A DNA stretch of 64,000 nucleotides from Clostridium acetireducens DSM 10703. Lineage in GTDB: Bacteria; Bacillota; Clostridia; Clostridiales; Clostridiaceae. This document shows positions 47,012-58,736 of the stretch, in pieces. Under the pieces are notes generated by a model. It saw only the letters and a list, made by a program, of their open reading frames with translations. It had not been told where the DNA came from and did no database searches. How positions within the stretch are numbered: position 1 is the first letter of the stretch; the number at the start of each line of letters is the position of its first letter. The stretch covers positions 47,861 through 111,860 of the forward strand of contig NZ_LZFO01000003.1 of assembly GCF_001758365.1 (NCBI RefSeq), written 5' to 3'. The position numbers and the translations under genes were made by a program.

Positions 47012-49834
47012 TTATAACATTTTTTTTAAATATTGTCCTGTATAAGAATATGGATTTTCTATAATTTCTTCAGGAGTTCCTATACAAATAATTTCTCCCC
47101 CTTTTTCTCCTCCTTCTGGGCCTAAATCAATTAAGTAATCTGCACATTTTATAACATCCAAATTATGCTCTATAACTATTACTGTGTTTCCGCTATCTAC
47201 TAATCTATTTAATATGCTTATTAGTCTACTTACATCATGCACATGTAATCCTGTAGTAGGCTCATCTAATATATACATTGTTTTACCTGTACTTCTTTTA
47301 GATAATTCATAAGCTAATTTTATTCTTTGTGCTTCCCCTCCTGATAACTGAGTAGAAGACTGACCTAGTCTTATATATCCTAATCCAACATCATATAATG
47401 TTTGAAGTTTATTTTTTATTTTAGGTATATTTTTAAAGAAATGTAAAGCTTCATCTACTGTCATATTTAAAATATCATCTATATTTTTCCCTTTATATTT
47501 TATTTCTAAAGTTTCTCTATTATATCTTTTACCTTTACAAACCTCACAGGGTACATATACATCTGATAAAAATTGCATTTCTATTTTTATTATACCATCA
47601 CCTTTACAAGCCTCACATCTACCACCTTTTACATTAAAGCTAAATCTTCCCGGCTTATAGCCTCTCATTTTAGATTCATAAGTATTAGAGAACACTTCTC
47701 TTATAGCATCAAAAACTCCAGTATAAGTGGCCGGATTAGACCTAGGCGTTCTTCCTATAGGACTTTGATCTATATTAATTATCTTATCTATATTTTTTAT
47801 ACCCTCTATGGAATCGTGCTTTCCAGGATTAAATTTTGAATTATTTAGTTTTTTATTTATTCCTTTAAATAATATTTCATTTACTAAAGTACTTTTTCCT
47901 GAACCAGAAACTCCAGTAACACAAGTAAATACTCCCATAGGAAATTTTATAGTTATATTTTTTAAATTATTTTCTCTTGCACCCTTTATTCTTATAAACA
48001 ATTCTCCTAATTTTCTTCTAACTTTAGGAACTTCTATCTTTTTTTTATTACTTAAATATTGTCCTGTTATAGATTCTTCACAATTCATTATATCATTAAT
48101 ATTACCTTTAGCTACAATTTTTCCTCCATTTTCTCCTGCACCTGGTCCAACATCTACAATGTAATCTGCTTCTCTTATTGTATCTTCATCATGTTCTACT
48201 ACGATTAAAGTATTTCCTATATCCCTTAATTTTTTTAATGTGTTAATTAATCTATCATTATCTCTTTGATGTAATCCTATGCTTGGCTCATCTAATATAT
48301 ACAATACTCCTACTAATCCCGCTCCTATTTGAGTAGCTAATCTTATCCTTTGAGCTTCTCCTCCTGATAAAGTACTTGCATTTCTTGATAAAGTTAAATA
48401 ATCCAATCCTACATTCATTAAAAATTTTAATCTGCTTAAAACTTCTTTAATTATTTGATTACTTATAATTTTTTCCTTATTAGATAATTTAATAGATTCT
48501 AAAAACAAAATCTCATCTTTAATAGACATATTACAAAATTCATATATATTTTTATTTCCTACAGTAATAGCTAAGACTTCCTGTCTTAATCTAGCTCCTT
48601 TACATTTAGGACAATGATTATCACTCATATATATTTCTATTTCTTTTTTTATATAATCTGAATTAGTTTCAAAATATCTTCTATGAAGAGTATTTATTAT
48701 TCCTTCATAAGCATGATAAAATTCTCTAATATTATTTTCTTTCTTATACTTTACTTTTATTTTTTCCCCATTTAATCCATATAACAATATTTTTATAATT
48801 TCAGGTTTTAAATCATTTATTGGAGTATCCAATTTAAATTTGTATTTTTCTGATAAAGCTTTAACTATACTATAAGTCCAAGATTCTTTATTTAGTATAG
48901 AATTTTTCCAAGGTAAAATACCTCCTTGTAAAATACTCTTACTTTTATCTGGTATAACTAATTTTTCATCAATTTCCAATAAAGTTCCTAACCCATCACA
49001 ATAATCACATTTTCCATAAGGCGAGTTAAATGAAAACATTCTAGGAGTAATTTCTTCTATACTTATGCCACAATCTGGGCACGCAAATTTTTCACTAAAT
49101 AATATATCTTCACCATTTATTACATTTATAATAACTAAGCCTTCCGAAGCTTTAAGAGCTATTTCTAAAGAGTCAGATAATCTACTTTGTATATCATCTT
49201 TTATAATTATCCTATCTATTACTATTTCAATAGTATGCTTTTTATTTTTTTCTAACTTTATTTCTTCTTCCTCTAAATCAATTATATTTCCATCAATTCT
49301 AGCTCTAACAAAACCTTCTTTTCTTATATTTTCTAATAATTTTATATGTTCTCCTTTTCTTCCTCTAACAACTGGTGCTAATATTTGTATTTTAGTTTTT
49401 TCTGGTAAATTTAATATACTATCTACCATTTGATCTACTGTTTGTTGTTCTATTACTTTGCCACATTTAGGACAATGAGGTACTCCTATTTTAGCATACA
49501 ATAATCTCAAATAGTCATATATTTCTGTTACAGTACCTACAGTAGATCTAGGATTTCTACTTGTAGTCTTTTGATCTATAGATATAGCTGGTGATAATCC
49601 CTCTATATAATCTACATCCGGTTTATCCATTTGACCTAAAAATTGTCTAGCATATGCAGAAAGTGATTCCACATATCTTCTTTGACCTTCTGCATATAAT
49701 GTATCAAAAGCTAAAGAGGATTTTCCAGAGCCAGATAACCCAGTAAAAACTATAAATTTATCCCTTGGTAATTTTAATTCTACATTTTTTAGATTATGAA
49801 CCTTAGCTCCTTTTATTATTATTTTATCCTTCAT
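47012..49834 (-). CDS. uvrA: Excinuclease ABC subunit A
   Basis: The 940-aa damage-recognition ATPase has two ABC modules: Walker [15 protein letters not shown] and [14 protein letters not shown], signature [12 protein letters not shown] and [15 protein letters not shown], and Walker [12 protein letters not shown] and [10 protein letters not shown]. Zinc-binding CxxC pairs are present (CPDCG, CDYCDG; CEACKG, CEVCKG). The ATG at 49834 follows GAGGAG. It lies 29 bases after uvrB. Confidence 0.97.
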   Translation of the reverse strand: MKDKIIIKGAKVHNLKNVELKLPRDKFIVFTGLSGSGKSSLAFDTLYAEGQRRYVESLSAYARQFLGQMDKPDVDYIEGLSPAISIDQKTTSRNPRSTVGTVTEIYDYLRLLYAKIGVPHCPKCGKVIEQQTVDQMVDSILNLPEKTKIQILAPVVRGRKGEHIKLLENIRKEGFVRARIDGNIIDLEEEEIKLEKNKKHTIEIVIDRIIIKDDIQSRLSDSLEIALKASEGLVIINVINGEDILFSEKFACPDCGISIEEITPRMFSFNSPYGKCDYCDGLGTLLEIDEKLVIPDKSKSILQGGILPWKNSILNKESWTYSIVKALSEKYKFKLDTPINDLKPEIIKILLYGLNGEKIKVKYKKENNIREFYHAYEGIINTLHRRYFETNSDYIKKEIEIYMSDNHCPKCKGARLRQEVLAITVGNKNIYEFCNMSIKDEILFLESIKLSNKEKIISNQIIKEVLSRLKFLMNVGLDYLTLSRNASTLSGGEAQRIRLATQIGAGLVGVLYILDEPSIGLHQRDNDRLINTLKKLRDIGNTLIVVEHDEDTIREADYIVDVGPGAGENGGKIVAKGNINDIMNCEESITGQYLSNKKKIEVPKVRRKLGELFIRIKGARENNLKNITIKFPMGVFTCVTGVSGSGKSTLVNEILFKGINKKLNNSKFNPGKHDSIEGIKNIDKIINIDQSPIGRTPRSNPATYTGVFDAIREVFSNTYESKMRGYKPGRFSFNVKGGRCEACKGDGIIKIEMQFLSDVYVPCEVCKGKRYNRETLEIKYKGKNIDDILNMTVDEALHFFKNIPKIKNKLQTLYDVGLGYIRLGQSSTQLSGGEAQRIKLAYELSKRSTGKTMYILDEPTTGLHVHDVSRLISILNRLVDSGNTVIVIEHNLDVIKCADYLIDLGPEGGEKGGEIICIGTPEEIIENPYSYTGQYLKKML

Positions 49835-49863
49835 TTGTTTCACTCCTCAATTTAAATAGGATA

Positions 49864-51849
49864 TTATTTTTTTAAATCTTTTTTTAATTTAAATATTATA
49901 TCCCTAAACTGTGCGGCTTTTTCAAATTCCAAATTTTTAGATGCTTTCTTCATTTCATTTTCGTATTTTTTAATTAGTTCTTCTGTACTTTTTTCCTCTG
50001 CTTTCATAGCTTCTTCTAAGGTACTATAAATTTCTACTTCTTCATTAATAGCTTCTGTAATCTCAATAACTTCTCTTATTTCTTTTTTTATAGTTTCAGG
50101 TATTATACTATGTTTTTTATTATAATTTGCTTGTATTTCTCTTCTTCTATTAGTTTCATATATAGCTTTTTTCATAGAATCAGTAATTTTATCAGCATAC
50201 ATAATAACATTACTTTCAGCATTTCTAGCTGCTCTTCCTATAGTTTGAATAAGAGACCTTTCTGACCTTAAAAATCCTTCTTTATCTGCATCTAATATAG
50301 CTACTAGTGCTACTTCTGGAATATCTAATCCTTCCCTTAAAAGGTTTATACCTACAAGCACATCAAATTTTCCTTGTCTTAAATCTCTTATTATTTTCAT
50401 TCTTTCTATTGTATCTATATCTGAATGAAGATAAGTTGTTTTTATTCCCATACTTTTAAAATAATCTGTTAAGTCTTCTGCCATTTTTTTAGTTAAAGTT
50501 GTTACTAAAGTTCTAAAACCTCTACTTATTGTTTTTCTTATATTGCTATATAAATCATCTATTTGATTTTCTATAGGATTTACTTTTATTGGAGGATCTA
50601 AAAGCCCTGTAGGTCTTATAATTTGCTCTGCTATATTAGTAGAGTGCTTTTTTTCATAATCTCCAGGAGTGGCACTTACAAAAACAACTTGTTTTAATTT
50701 CTTTTCAAATTCTTCAAATTTTAAAGGTCTATTATCAAAAGCACAAGGCAATCTAAATCCGTATTCAACTAAACTTTTCTTTCTAGACCTATCACCTGCA
50801 TACATAGCTTTTACTTGAGGCAATGTTACGTGACTTTCATCTATAAATAATAAAAAGTCTTCTGGAAAATAATCTAAAAGTGTTTTTGGAGGGGTGCCTT
50901 TAGCTCTTTTGTCTAATATTCTAGAATAGTTTTCTATTCCTGTACAATATCCTACTTCTCTCATCATTTCTATATCGAAATTAGTTCTTTGCTTAAGTCT
51001 TTCTGCTTCTAGTATTTTACCTTGTTCCTTAAGCTCCTTTAACCTTTCCACTAATTCTACCTCTATTACACCTATAGCTTCTTCTATTCTTTCCTTAGAA
51101 GTTGCAAAGTGAGATGCTGGAAATATAGAAACATGCTTTCTTTTTCCTATTACATTACCTGTTATAACATCGAATTCTTTTATTTTATCTATTTCGTTTC
51201 CAAAAAACTCTACTCTTATACCTATATTAGATGATGAAGAAGGAAATATATCCAAAATATCTCCCCTTACTCTAAAAGTATTTCTAATAAAGTTTATATT
51301 ATTTCTTTCATATTGTATATCCACAAGTTTTTTAATTACTTCATCTCTATCTTTTTCCATACCTTCTCTTAAAGATATAGTTAAATTTTTATACTCTTCT
51401 GGATTACCTAATCCATATATACAAGATACAGAAGATACTATTATAACATCCTTTCTCTCAAATAATGCTGCTGTAGCAGAATGTCTTAATTTATCTATCT
51501 CATCATTTATAGATGCATCTTTTTCTATATATGTATCTGTTTGAGGTACATACGCTTCTGGTTGATAATAATCATAGTATGAAACAAAATATTCTACAGA
51601 GTTATTTGGAAAAAATTCTCTAAACTCCGAACATAATTGTGCTGCTAAAGTTTTATTATGAGCTAATATTAATGTGGGTTTATTTATTTTTTCTATAATA
51701 TTAGCCATTGTAAAAGTTTTTCCCGAGCCCGTAACACCTAGCAAAGTTTGAAACTTTTCATTTTTCACTAAACCTCTTGTTATACTTTTAATTGCCTTAG
51801 GTTGATCTCCTGTAGGACTAAATTTAGAAACAATTTTAAATTTATCCAT
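49864..51849 (-). CDS. uvrB: Excinuclease ABC subunit B
   Basis: The 661-aa helicase verifies damage and loads UvrC. Walker A is [17 protein letters not shown], the beta-hairpin is [24 protein letters not shown] is in [13 protein letters not shown], and the C-terminal UVR motif is [20 protein letters not shown] at 51849 follows GGAGATGATAAT; the open frame begins seven codons earlier at a TTG. It heads the uvrB-uvrA operon. Confidence 0.97.
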   Translation of the reverse strand: MDKFKIVSKFSPTGDQPKAIKSITRGLVKNEKFQTLLGVTGSGKTFTMANIIEKINKPTLILAHNKTLAAQLCSEFREFFPNNSVEYFVSYYDYYQPEAYVPQTDTYIEKDASINDEIDKLRHSATAALFERKDVIIVSSVSCIYGLGNPEEYKNLTISLREGMEKDRDEVIKKLVDIQYERNNINFIRNTFRVRGDILDIFPSSSSNIGIRVEFFGNEIDKIKEFDVITGNVIGKRKHVSIFPASHFATSKERIEEAIGVIEVELVERLKELKEQGKILEAERLKQRTNFDIEMMREVGYCTGIENYSRILDKRAKGTPPKTLLDYFPEDFLLFIDESHVTLPQVKAMYAGDRSRKKSLVEYGFRLPCAFDNRPLKFEEFEKKLKQVVFVSATPGDYEKKHSTNIAEQIIRPTGLLDPPIKVNPIENQIDDLYSNIRKTISRGFRTLVTTLTKKMAEDLTDYFKSMGIKTTYLHSDIDTIERMKIIRDLRQGKFDVLVGINLLREGLDIPEVALVAILDADKEGFLRSERSLIQTIGRAARNAESNVIMYADKITDSMKKAIYETNRRREIQANYNKKHSIIPETIKKEIREVIEITEAINEEVEIYSTLEEAMKAEEKSTEELIKKYENEMKKASKNLEFEKAAQFRDIIFKLKKDLKK

Positions 51850-51883
51850 ATTATCATCTCCAGTATGCAATTTTTAAAAACAA

Positions 51884-51902
51884 AAGCAGCATAGAGCTGC
51901 TT
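51884..51902 (-). terminator. Intrinsic terminator after the PDZ membrane gene
   Basis: The minus strand AAGCAGC-TCTAT-GCTGCTT is followed by TTGTTTTTAAA; the left arm overlaps the stop codon of the gene ending at 51901. Confidence 0.75.
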
Positions 51903-53196
51903 AGTTATTTTTGTGATCTTTTTGTTTAATTCTTTTTATAAACTCCATTATTTTTTTATCAGCTATATGAACAGTCAAGTCATCTTTAGCCAGAGCCTTA
52001 GGCACAAATATTATACCCATATTTTTTGTAGAATTCATACTATTATAATTTAACTCTACTATATTTCCATTATCCCTTTTTACTTTAAACCATATAAAGT
52101 TAACACCTGCTCTTATAATATTAAATATATCTTCTTCATTTTCTATTTTATTATTATTAATTTCTATAAGCAAATCTCCACTTTTTACTCCCATTTCCAT
52201 AGCAGGAGAATCTGGTGCCACATCTAAAACCATTATACCATCACTATCACTTACATATTTAGGTTTATCTGTAACTTCTCTATTTATTTCAAATCTCATC
52301 ATATATTCATGCATTAAAGGTGCAACTAACAACACTAATATTTTTAAATATATGTTCAAGTTTGCAAGTTGTGCTAATAAAAATATTATAATACTATAAG
52401 CTATTAAAAATACACCTGTTGATAAATTTTTTTCTTCCTTAGTTTTAGTAAAAGTAATCCCCTTATATCCTACAACTCCATAAAAAGGTATAAGAGTTAA
52501 AATAGCATTTTGTAACATATTATTAGGTATGGAAGTTTTCAATATAGGCCACCACTGAGGCATAGGTACTTCAGAAGTAAATTGCAATATACTTTTATCA
52601 CTTAATATAATAAACAAAGTTATAGGAAGTACCCAATACCTTTCCATAGCAAATCCACCTATTATTTTATCTCCTCTTTTTGAAAATACAGGTATTGCTC
52701 CTCTTTTCCCATCTAGTATAACTAATATTCCCTCTATAAAGTGTAATACTGCTACTAAAGTCATTAAAGCTGGTATATCTATATTCAATGCATTAAAATT
52801 AGGTATTTTTAATACTTGTGCTAATTGAATTAAAAATAAACTTATCAAGCCTACAATAGATGCAGAATAAGAAAAACACATAAATCTAGGTCTCCATAGC
52901 ATAAAAATAATAGAAGCTAAAAATACTAAATCAATTCCCGAATTTTCGCTAAATGTTATTCCTAAATAAGAAAGTAATATACTTCCTAAAGTTCCTGCAA
53001 ATATGCCTATAACTATTTCAGACATAGTTAATTCTAGTGAAAGATTTTTTTTATACCCCATTATCATTCCCTGAATTGCAGCTATTCTCTTATTTTTTTT
53101 GTATAAAATAATAAATATAATAGAAAGTATTAATAAAAAATAAGGATGAGTCAAAGCAAAAGCTATAGACTTTAATGTATACTTAAATATATTCAT
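51901..53196 (-). CDS. minJ: MinJ-like multi-pass membrane protein with PDZ domain
   Basis: The 431-aa protein has about eight membrane segments and a C-terminal PDZ domain (GIMVLDVAPDSPAMEMGVKSGDLLIEINN, ~330-400). Topology and neighbours (ctp and ftsEX upstream, uvrBA downstream) match B. subtilis minJ/yvjD, which links DivIVA to MinCD at poles and septa. The call depends partly on gene order; another PDZ membrane protein is possible. The start is the second of two ATGs, with AGGAGG upstream. Confidence 0.65.
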   Translation of the reverse strand: MNIFKYTLKSIAFALTHPYFLLILSIIFIILYKKNKRIAAIQGMIMGYKKNLSLELTMSEIVIGIFAGTLGSILLSYLGITFSENSGIDLVFLASIIFMLWRPRFMCFSYSASIVGLISLFLIQLAQVLKIPNFNALNIDIPALMTLVAVLHFIEGILVILDGKRGAIPVFSKRGDKIIGGFAMERYWVLPITLFIILSDKSILQFTSEVPMPQWWPILKTSIPNNMLQNAILTLIPFYGVVGYKGITFTKTKEEKNLSTGVFLIAYSIIIFLLAQLANLNIYLKILVLLVAPLMHEYMMRFEINREVTDKPKYVSDSDGIMVLDVAPDSPAMEMGVKSGDLLIEINNNKIENEEDIFNIIRAGVNFIWFKVKRDNGNIVELNYNSMNSTKNMGIIFVPKALAKDDLTVHIADKKIMEFIKRIKQKDHKNN

Positions 53197-53242
53197 CAAT
53201 ATAAATCCTCCCCAAAATAAATCAGTTCCTTATATAAAGGTA

Positions 53243-54448
53243 TTACTTTATTTTATCTTTTGCAAGTTGTAAAGCTTTATTAAATTGAGGATCTTCTTTT
53301 CTATCGTAAGTTTTAATTAATAGTTCTTTAGGATAATCTATTTGTACATCAGGTTCAATTCCCTTTTTATGAATGTTTTTGCCACTTGGAGTATAATATT
53401 TAGATACGGTTACTTTAAGTGCTGTTCCATCTCCTGTATCTAGTATAGTTTGAACTACTCCTTTTCCAAAAGTCTTTTTACCTACTAAAGTTGCTGCATT
53501 ATAATCTTTCAAAGCTCCAGCAAATATTTCAGATGCACTGGCAGTACCTTCATTAGTTAATACAATTAATGGTATTCCTATAGCATTTCCACCTTTTGAT
53601 TTATATTTCTTTTCATTTTTATACTTATCAATAGTAGATACTACTAATTTACCTTTTGGTACAAAATTAGATACCATATCTACACATTCATCTAATAAAC
53701 CTCCCGGATTTCCTCTTAAATCTACAATTAAAGATTTTATTCCTTTAGATTGCAATTCATTTAATTTATTTTTAAAATTTTTAGAAGTATTTTCATCAAA
53801 CATATATATCTGTATATATCCTATGTTTCCTTCAATTATTTCTGATTTAACAGTAACTAAATCAATTTTTTGTCTTTTAATATTAACAGTATAATTTCCT
53901 TTATCTTTTCTGTAGAGGGTAATCTTAACTTTTGTTCCTTCTTCTCCTTTCATTAAAGTAACTGCTTTTTCTAATTCCTTTCCCGATACATCTTTATCAT
54001 TCACCTTTTGAATTTCATCTTCTGGTAAAATCCCTGCTTTCTTAGAAGGTGAGTTTTCAAATACATCTACTACAATTATTTTATTATCTTTAGCTTGAAC
54101 TTGTAATCCTACTCCGCTGTAATTGCCCTCTGTTTGAGAAGAAAATTCTTCAAATTCTTTTTTATTCATAAACACAGTATAAGGATCATTTAATGCAGAA
54201 GTCATTCCTTTAACTGCACCTTCTAATAAAGAATTTTCATTGATTTTTCCATCATAATATTTATATAAAGTATTTCTTACTTGAAATAGTTTTTGAAACT
54301 TCATAATATTATTATACTCTTGTCTATTTATAACAACCTTTCCATTAGGCATATATAAAGAAAATGTAGTAGTTATAAAAAAAGTAGCAAGATTAGTTAA
54401 TAATACTATTATTATGGTCCACTTAATAAACTTTTTTCTATCACTCAT
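53243..54448 (-). CDS. ctpB: C-terminal processing protease (S41 family, CtpA/CtpB)
   Basis: The 401-aa protease has an N-terminal membrane anchor (~10-30), a PDZ domain (GVGLQVQAKDNKIIVVDVFEN) and the S41 catalytic domain: the serine lies in NEGTASASEIFAGAL and the lysine in KKTFGKGVVQT. Family members cut C-terminal tails; B. subtilis CtpB acts in sporulation signalling. A signal anchor puts the active part outside. The ATG at 54448 follows AGAGGTG. Confidence 0.93.
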   Translation of the reverse strand: MSDRKKFIKWTIIIVLLTNLATFFITTTFSLYMPNGKVVINRQEYNNIMKFQKLFQVRNTLYKYYDGKINENSLLEGAVKGMTSALNDPYTVFMNKKEFEEFSSQTEGNYSGVGLQVQAKDNKIIVVDVFENSPSKKAGILPEDEIQKVNDKDVSGKELEKAVTLMKGEEGTKVKITLYRKDKGNYTVNIKRQKIDLVTVKSEIIEGNIGYIQIYMFDENTSKNFKNKLNELQSKGIKSLIVDLRGNPGGLLDECVDMVSNFVPKGKLVVSTIDKYKNEKKYKSKGGNAIGIPLIVLTNEGTASASEIFAGALKDYNAATLVGKKTFGKGVVQTILDTGDGTALKVTVSKYYTPSGKNIHKKGIEPDVQIDYPKELLIKTYDRKEDPQFNKALQLAKDKIK

Positions 54449-54548
54449 TAAATTCACCTCTTAATTTTAAATTAGCCTACTATATATTATTAATTAAAGT
54501 CTGCAATAATTATAACATTAAAAATTAAATTTGTGATTTAAATAAAAT

Positions 54549-54585
54549 AATTAACACAACAATTACGTAAACTGTTGTGTTAATT
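54549..54585 (-). terminator. Intrinsic terminator after the M23 peptidase gene
   Basis: A stem of 10 or more bp on the minus strand (TAACACAACA/TGTTGTGTTA, with AATT extending it) is followed by ATTATTTTATTT. Confidence 0.8.
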
Positions 54586-54609
54586 ACTATAAGCGTATAT
54601 AATTATTTC

Positions 54610-55692
54610 CTATCTCACATAATAGGATAAAGAATCTACAGTTTCTCCTGTTGATTTTCTTATTTCAAAATGCAAATGTGGTCCTGTAGACATACCTGTA
54701 TTTCCTGAATAACTTATCACATCACCTTTTTTTACATTTTGTCCTTCCCTTACACAAAGTGAAGAATTATGAGCATACAGACTAATAAAGTCTCCATGGT
54801 TTATCATAACCACATTTCCATATCCACTCATATTACCAGAATAAGTTACTACACCATCAGCTACGGCATATATAAGAGTTCCGCTTGGAACACCTATATC
54901 AATTCCTGAATGAAATTTTTTAGTATGTAAAACTGGATGCTCTCTCCATCCATAATTACATGTAATAGGAAAAGCATTTCCTGTTACACAACATAAACTT
55001 CCTTTAACTACTGCAGAACTTTTTGAATACTTAGAATCATTTTTTATCATATTTACTATATTATTAGAATTATTTTCTTGCTCTTTTAGCATTACCTCAT
55101 AAGTGTTTTTATCTTTTTCCAAAGCTAACATAATTTTTTCTTTTTCATTAGATTTATTTTTTAAATCCTTAAACTTATTATTATACTTTTCTTTTAATTT
55201 AATACTTTTTTGTTTATTAATTTCTAACTTTTCCTTTTTATTTTCTATACTTTTTTTATTTTTACATATATCATCCATTAAATTTTTATCATAATGTATT
55301 ATTTTTTTTACTAATTCTATTTTATCTATGGCATCAGAAAAGTTCTTTGAATTTAATATTATATCTAAATAAGCTGTATCTCCACAAGTATACATAGCTC
55401 TTACTCTTTTTTTAAACATATCATCTTCTAATTTTAATTTGTTTTCATGATACTTTATTTCTTTAGAAGTACATTCTATATTTTTATTTAACTTATTTAT
55501 TTCTTCATTTAATTTGTTTATACTACTAGATGTTTCTGTTATTTCTTTATCCAATTGCATAATTTCACTTTTAAGGTTTTGTTGAGTATTTTTTATATTT
55601 TCTAGCTTTTCCCTTGCATTATTAGCACTAACTTTTAAATTAAAACTTAACATTAAAATTATAGTTAATACTATACTCAATTGTCTTTTCAA
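54610..55692 (-). CDS. M23 peptidase with coiled coil (EnvC/FtsEX-linked)
   Basis: The 360-aa secreted protein has a signal peptide (~1-23), a long coiled coil (~25-215) and a C-terminal M23/LytM domain. Zinc and catalytic residues are present: H261-SGI-D265, H308 and H339-L-H341. Unlike EnvC of E. coli, whose LytM domain has lost its site, this one should be an active endopeptidase. It follows ftsEX by 17 bases, so FtsEX probably controls it across the membrane, as for PcsB or CwlO. Confidence 0.9.
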   Translation of the reverse strand: MKRQLSIVLTIILMLSFNLKVSANNAREKLENIKNTQQNLKSEIMQLDKEITETSSSINKLNEEINKLNKNIECTSKEIKYHENKLKLEDDMFKKRVRAMYTCGDTAYLDIILNSKNFSDAIDKIELVKKIIHYDKNLMDDICKNKKSIENKKEKLEINKQKSIKLKEKYNNKFKDLKNKSNEKEKIMLALEKDKNTYEVMLKEQENNSNNIVNMIKNDSKYSKSSAVVKGSLCCVTGNAFPITCNYGWREHPVLHTKKFHSGIDIGVPSGTLIYAVADGVVTYSGNMSGYGNVVMINHGDFISLYAHNSSLCVREGQNVKKGDVISYSGNTGMSTGPHLHFEIRKSTGETVDSLSYYVR

Positions 55693-55709
55693 TTTTAGTC
55701 ACTCCTATA

Positions 55710-56600
55710 TTAAACTTGTAAAAATCTCCTTATAGATAATATACTACCTAAAGTTCCAATTATTATTCCTAAAATTATAAATATCCACAAAATTCCGCTT
55801 AATATATATATAGGATTCATCAATTGCATTATTATTAATCCTGAAGACATTCTTGCATAAACAAAGTTATAACTATAATAAAGAATTATGGTAGATATTA
55901 GACCACCTAAAAGTCCTATTATTATTCCTTCTAATATAAAAGGCCATCTAATAAACCAATCTGTAGCCCCTATATACTTCATTATTTTTATTTCTCTTCT
56001 TCTAGAGTATACAGTAAGTTTTATAGTATTTCCTATTAAAAATAATGATACTCCTGCTAATACTGAAAACATTACTACGCCTATCCATTTTATAGTTTTT
56101 GTAATAGACATTATCTTATTTACAATTTCTCTTCCATATCTTATAGTATCTATACCTTTCATATCTTTTACATTACTTACTACATTATTAACCTTATCTG
56201 GTGTTTTTACTTTTACAATATATGAACTAGGCATAGGATTTTTTTTATCATATCCCTGAACTAAAGTTTTATTTTGTTCTCCTAGTTGTTTTTTAAATTT
56301 TTCTAAGGCCTTTTCTTTACTTTCATATATTACTTCTACCACTCCATCAGTATCTTTTATTTTATTCTCTAGTTGTTTTTTCTCATTTATAGTTATATCA
56401 TCTTTTAAAAACACCTTAACTTCAACTTTAGATTCAACTTCAGTTATGCCTTGTTTTACATTTAACACAGTAAGCATAAAAACTCCTAGTATAAAAAGAG
56501 TAGCTGCTACTGTGGCTATTGAAGCAGTACTTAATGTTCTATTCCTTTTTAAATTTTTAAATGCATCAATTATAAAGTGCTTAAAAGTACTAATCCTCAT
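55710..56600 (-). CDS. ftsX: Cell division membrane protein FtsX
   Basis: The 296-aa protein has four membrane segments (~28-48, then three in the C-terminal half) and a large extracellular loop after the first, typical of FtsX. With the FtsE ATPase it controls peptidoglycan hydrolases outside the cell. The ATG at 56600 overlaps the ftsE stop by 11 bases (ATGAGGATTAG), a coupling arrangement; the longer frame to 56624 lies inside ftsE. Confidence 0.95.
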   Translation of the reverse strand: MRISTFKHFIIDAFKNLKRNRTLSTASIATVAATLFILGVFMLTVLNVKQGITEVESKVEVKVFLKDDITINEKKQLENKIKDTDGVVEVIYESKEKALEKFKKQLGEQNKTLVQGYDKKNPMPSSYIVKVKTPDKVNNVVSNVKDMKGIDTIRYGREIVNKIMSITKTIKWIGVVMFSVLAGVSLFLIGNTIKLTVYSRRREIKIMKYIGATDWFIRWPFILEGIIIGLLGGLISTIILYYSYNFVYARMSSGLIIMQLMNPIYILSGILWIFIILGIIIGTLGSILSIRRFLQV

Positions 56601-57276
56601 ATCCGTATACCCCTCTCTGTTCATCTCTTACTATAGTTCCTTTTTCTATAGCAAGCACTCTTTTCCTCATGTTATCTACTATATCTCTTGCATGAGTAGC
56701 CATTAAAATAGTAGTTCCAGCATGATTTATATCATTTAATATTTCCATTATTCCCATAGAAGTTTCCGGATCTAAATTTCCTGTAGGCTCATCGGCTATA
56801 AGTAATGATGGATTATTTACTATTGCTCTAGCAAGTGAAACTCTTTGCTGTTCTCCACCTGATAATTCATTAGGAAATGCCTTATATTTATCAGATAAAC
56901 CAACTAATGAAAGCACCATAGGTACTTTTTTTCTTATTTCTCTTTGAGGACTTCCTACTACTCTCATAGCAAAAGCTACATTTTCATATACATTTAATGT
57001 AGGTATAAGTCTAAAATCTTGAAACACAACTCCTATTTTTCTTCTATAATATGGAATATCTTTTCTTTTTATTTTAGTTAAATCCATTTCATTTACTAAT
57101 ATTATTCCATTAGTAGGTTCTATTTCTTTTAATAATAGCTTAATAAACGTAGACTTTCCAGCTCCACTAGGTCCTACTAAAAAAACAAATTCTCCATTGT
57201 TTATTGTTACATTTATATCTGATAGTGCAAATATATTGTCATTATATACTTTATTTACATTTCTAAATTCTATCAT
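56590..57276 (-). CDS. ftsE: Cell division ATPase FtsE
   Basis: The 228-aa ABC ATPase has Walker A GPSGAGKS (35-42), Q-loop FQDFRLI, signature LSGGEQQRVSLARAIV, Walker B LLIADEPTGNLD and H-loop MATHA. It powers FtsX. The gene has a strong start (AAGGAGATGTTCTA upstream). It heads the ftsE-ftsX-M23 operon. Confidence 0.96.
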   Translation of the reverse strand: MIEFRNVNKVYNDNIFALSDINVTINNGEFVFLVGPSGAGKSTFIKLLLKEIEPTNGIILVNEMDLTKIKRKDIPYYRRKIGVVFQDFRLIPTLNVYENVAFAMRVVGSPQREIRKKVPMVLSLVGLSDKYKAFPNELSGGEQQRVSLARAIVNNPSLLIADEPTGNLDPETSMGIMEILNDINHAGTTILMATHARDIVDNMRKRVLAIEKGTIVRDEQRGVYGYED

Positions 57277-57399
57277 TAGAACATCTCCTTGTTATAGTAT
57301 CTTTATCCATATTTTTTGCATGCTTATGATTATTATAGCATAAGAAATTGTCAAATGATAAGTTATTTTTATTAATTTATTATTAAAATATCAATAAAA

Positions 57400-57445
57400 A
57401 AACATACATAAATACCATAAAATCCAAGTGTATTTATGTATGTTT
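57400..57445 (-). terminator. Intrinsic terminator after the transketolase/113-aa block
   Basis: A perfect 16-bp stem (AAACATACATAAATAC/GTATTTATGTATGTTT on the minus strand) with a 14-base loop is followed by TTTTATTG. Confidence 0.8.
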
Positions 57446-57450
57446 ACTTT

Positions 57451-57792
57451 TTACTTAAATATTATTAAACTTTCTAAGCAATAGGATAATATTGTAATGA
57501 TTAAGGAAATTATTAAAATAACCCAAAATAAATTTAGTTTTCTAAAATATTTTCTCCATTCTTCATTATAGTTTAAAGGTCTTAATAGTTCTGTTTTTGT
57601 AAAAGCTAATGCACAAATTATCATACCTAAAATAGATAAATATTGTACTATACGACATCCCCATAATAATATATCTCTAAAATTAAAATTAGCTAACAAA
57701 ATTCCTATTACTATCCCAATTCCAAAAAATATAGCAAATATGTATATAGATACCTTAAAACAAAATACTATATCTTTTAAATATTCTTTCAT
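57451..57792 (-). CDS. Small membrane protein, 113 aa
   Basis: It has three predicted membrane segments (~12-35, ~42-64 and ~88-110). I recognise no family. It starts two bases after the stop of the transketolase C-terminal subunit, and is followed by a terminator, so it ends that operon. Function is unknown. Confidence 0.65.
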   Translation of the reverse strand: MKEYLKDIVFCFKVSIYIFAIFFGIGIVIGILLANFNFRDILLWGCRIVQYLSILGMIICALAFTKTELLRPLNYNEEWRKYFRKLNLFWVILIISLIITILSYCLESLIIFK

Positions 57793-57794
57793 AT

Positions 57795-58736
57795 TTATTT
57801 TATAGATATACCTTTTTTAACTGCTTTTACTATATCTTTAGCTGTTAATCCATAAGCATCTAATAATTCAGATGGTTTTCCACTTTGACCAAATACATCT
57901 TTTATTCCAACTCTAATTACTGGAATAGGATACATTTCGCTAGTAACTTCACATACAGCAGACCCTAATCCACCTATTATACTATGTTCTTCTGCTGTTA
58001 TTATTACTCCTGTTTCTTTAGCTGCATTTACTATTGCTTCTTTATCTATAGGTTTTATTGTTGCCATATTTATAACTTTAACTTTTATTCCTTCTTCTGC
58101 AAGTATATTATATGCTTCTATAGCAGCATCTACCATTATACCTGTAGCTATTATAGTAGCTTCTTTTCCATCTCTTATATTTACTGCTTTTCCTATTTGA
58201 AATTTATAATCATCATTATCATTTATAACAGGTACTCCAGATCTTCCAAGTCTTATGTAACATGGTCCTTCATAATCTACTATAGCCTTAATTACTTCTT
58301 CTGTTTCTACAGCATCACTTGGGCATATAACAGTCATATTAGGTATACTTCTCATTAATGATATATCTTCAATAGATTGATGAGATGCTCCATCTTCACC
58401 TACTGTTACTCCTGCATGAGTAGCACATATTTTTACATTAAGGTTTGGATAACAAATAGAATTTCTTATTTGCTCAAATGTTCTACCAGTAGCAAACATT
58501 GCAAAAGTACTAACAAAAGGTATTTTACCACAAGTAGATAATCCAGCAGCAACTCCCATCATATTAGCTTCTGCTATACCCATGTCAAAAAATCTTTCAG
58601 GGCAAACCTTTTTAAATTCAATGGTTTTTGTAGATTTAGCTAAGTCAGCATCAAGTACTACTATATTTTTATTATCCTTACCTATTTTAGCTATTGTCTT
58701 TCCATAAGCTTCCCTTGTAGCTATTTTATTACTCAT
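57795..58736 (-). CDS. Transketolase C-terminal subunit
   Basis: The 313-aa protein holds the pyrimidine-binding and C-terminal domains: a conserved [22 protein letters not shown] block ([15 protein letters not shown]), [14 protein letters not shown], and a C-terminal Rossmann-like domain with [11 protein letters not shown]. With the N-terminal subunit it should form one transketolase for the pentose phosphate pathway. ATG at 58736 follows AGAGGTG and overlaps the N-terminal gene by eight bases. Transketolase split over two genes is common in Clostridia. Confidence 0.93.
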   Translation of the reverse strand: MSNKIATREAYGKTIAKIGKDNKNIVVLDADLAKSTKTIEFKKVCPERFFDMGIAEANMMGVAAGLSTCGKIPFVSTFAMFATGRTFEQIRNSICYPNLNVKICATHAGVTVGEDGASHQSIEDISLMRSIPNMTVICPSDAVETEEVIKAIVDYEGPCYIRLGRSGVPVINDNDDYKFQIGKAVNIRDGKEATIIATGIMVDAAIEAYNILAEEGIKVKVINMATIKPIDKEAIVNAAKETGVIITAEEHSIIGGLGSAVCEVTSEMYPIPVIRVGIKDVFGQSGKPSELLDAYGLTAKDIVKAVKKGISIK

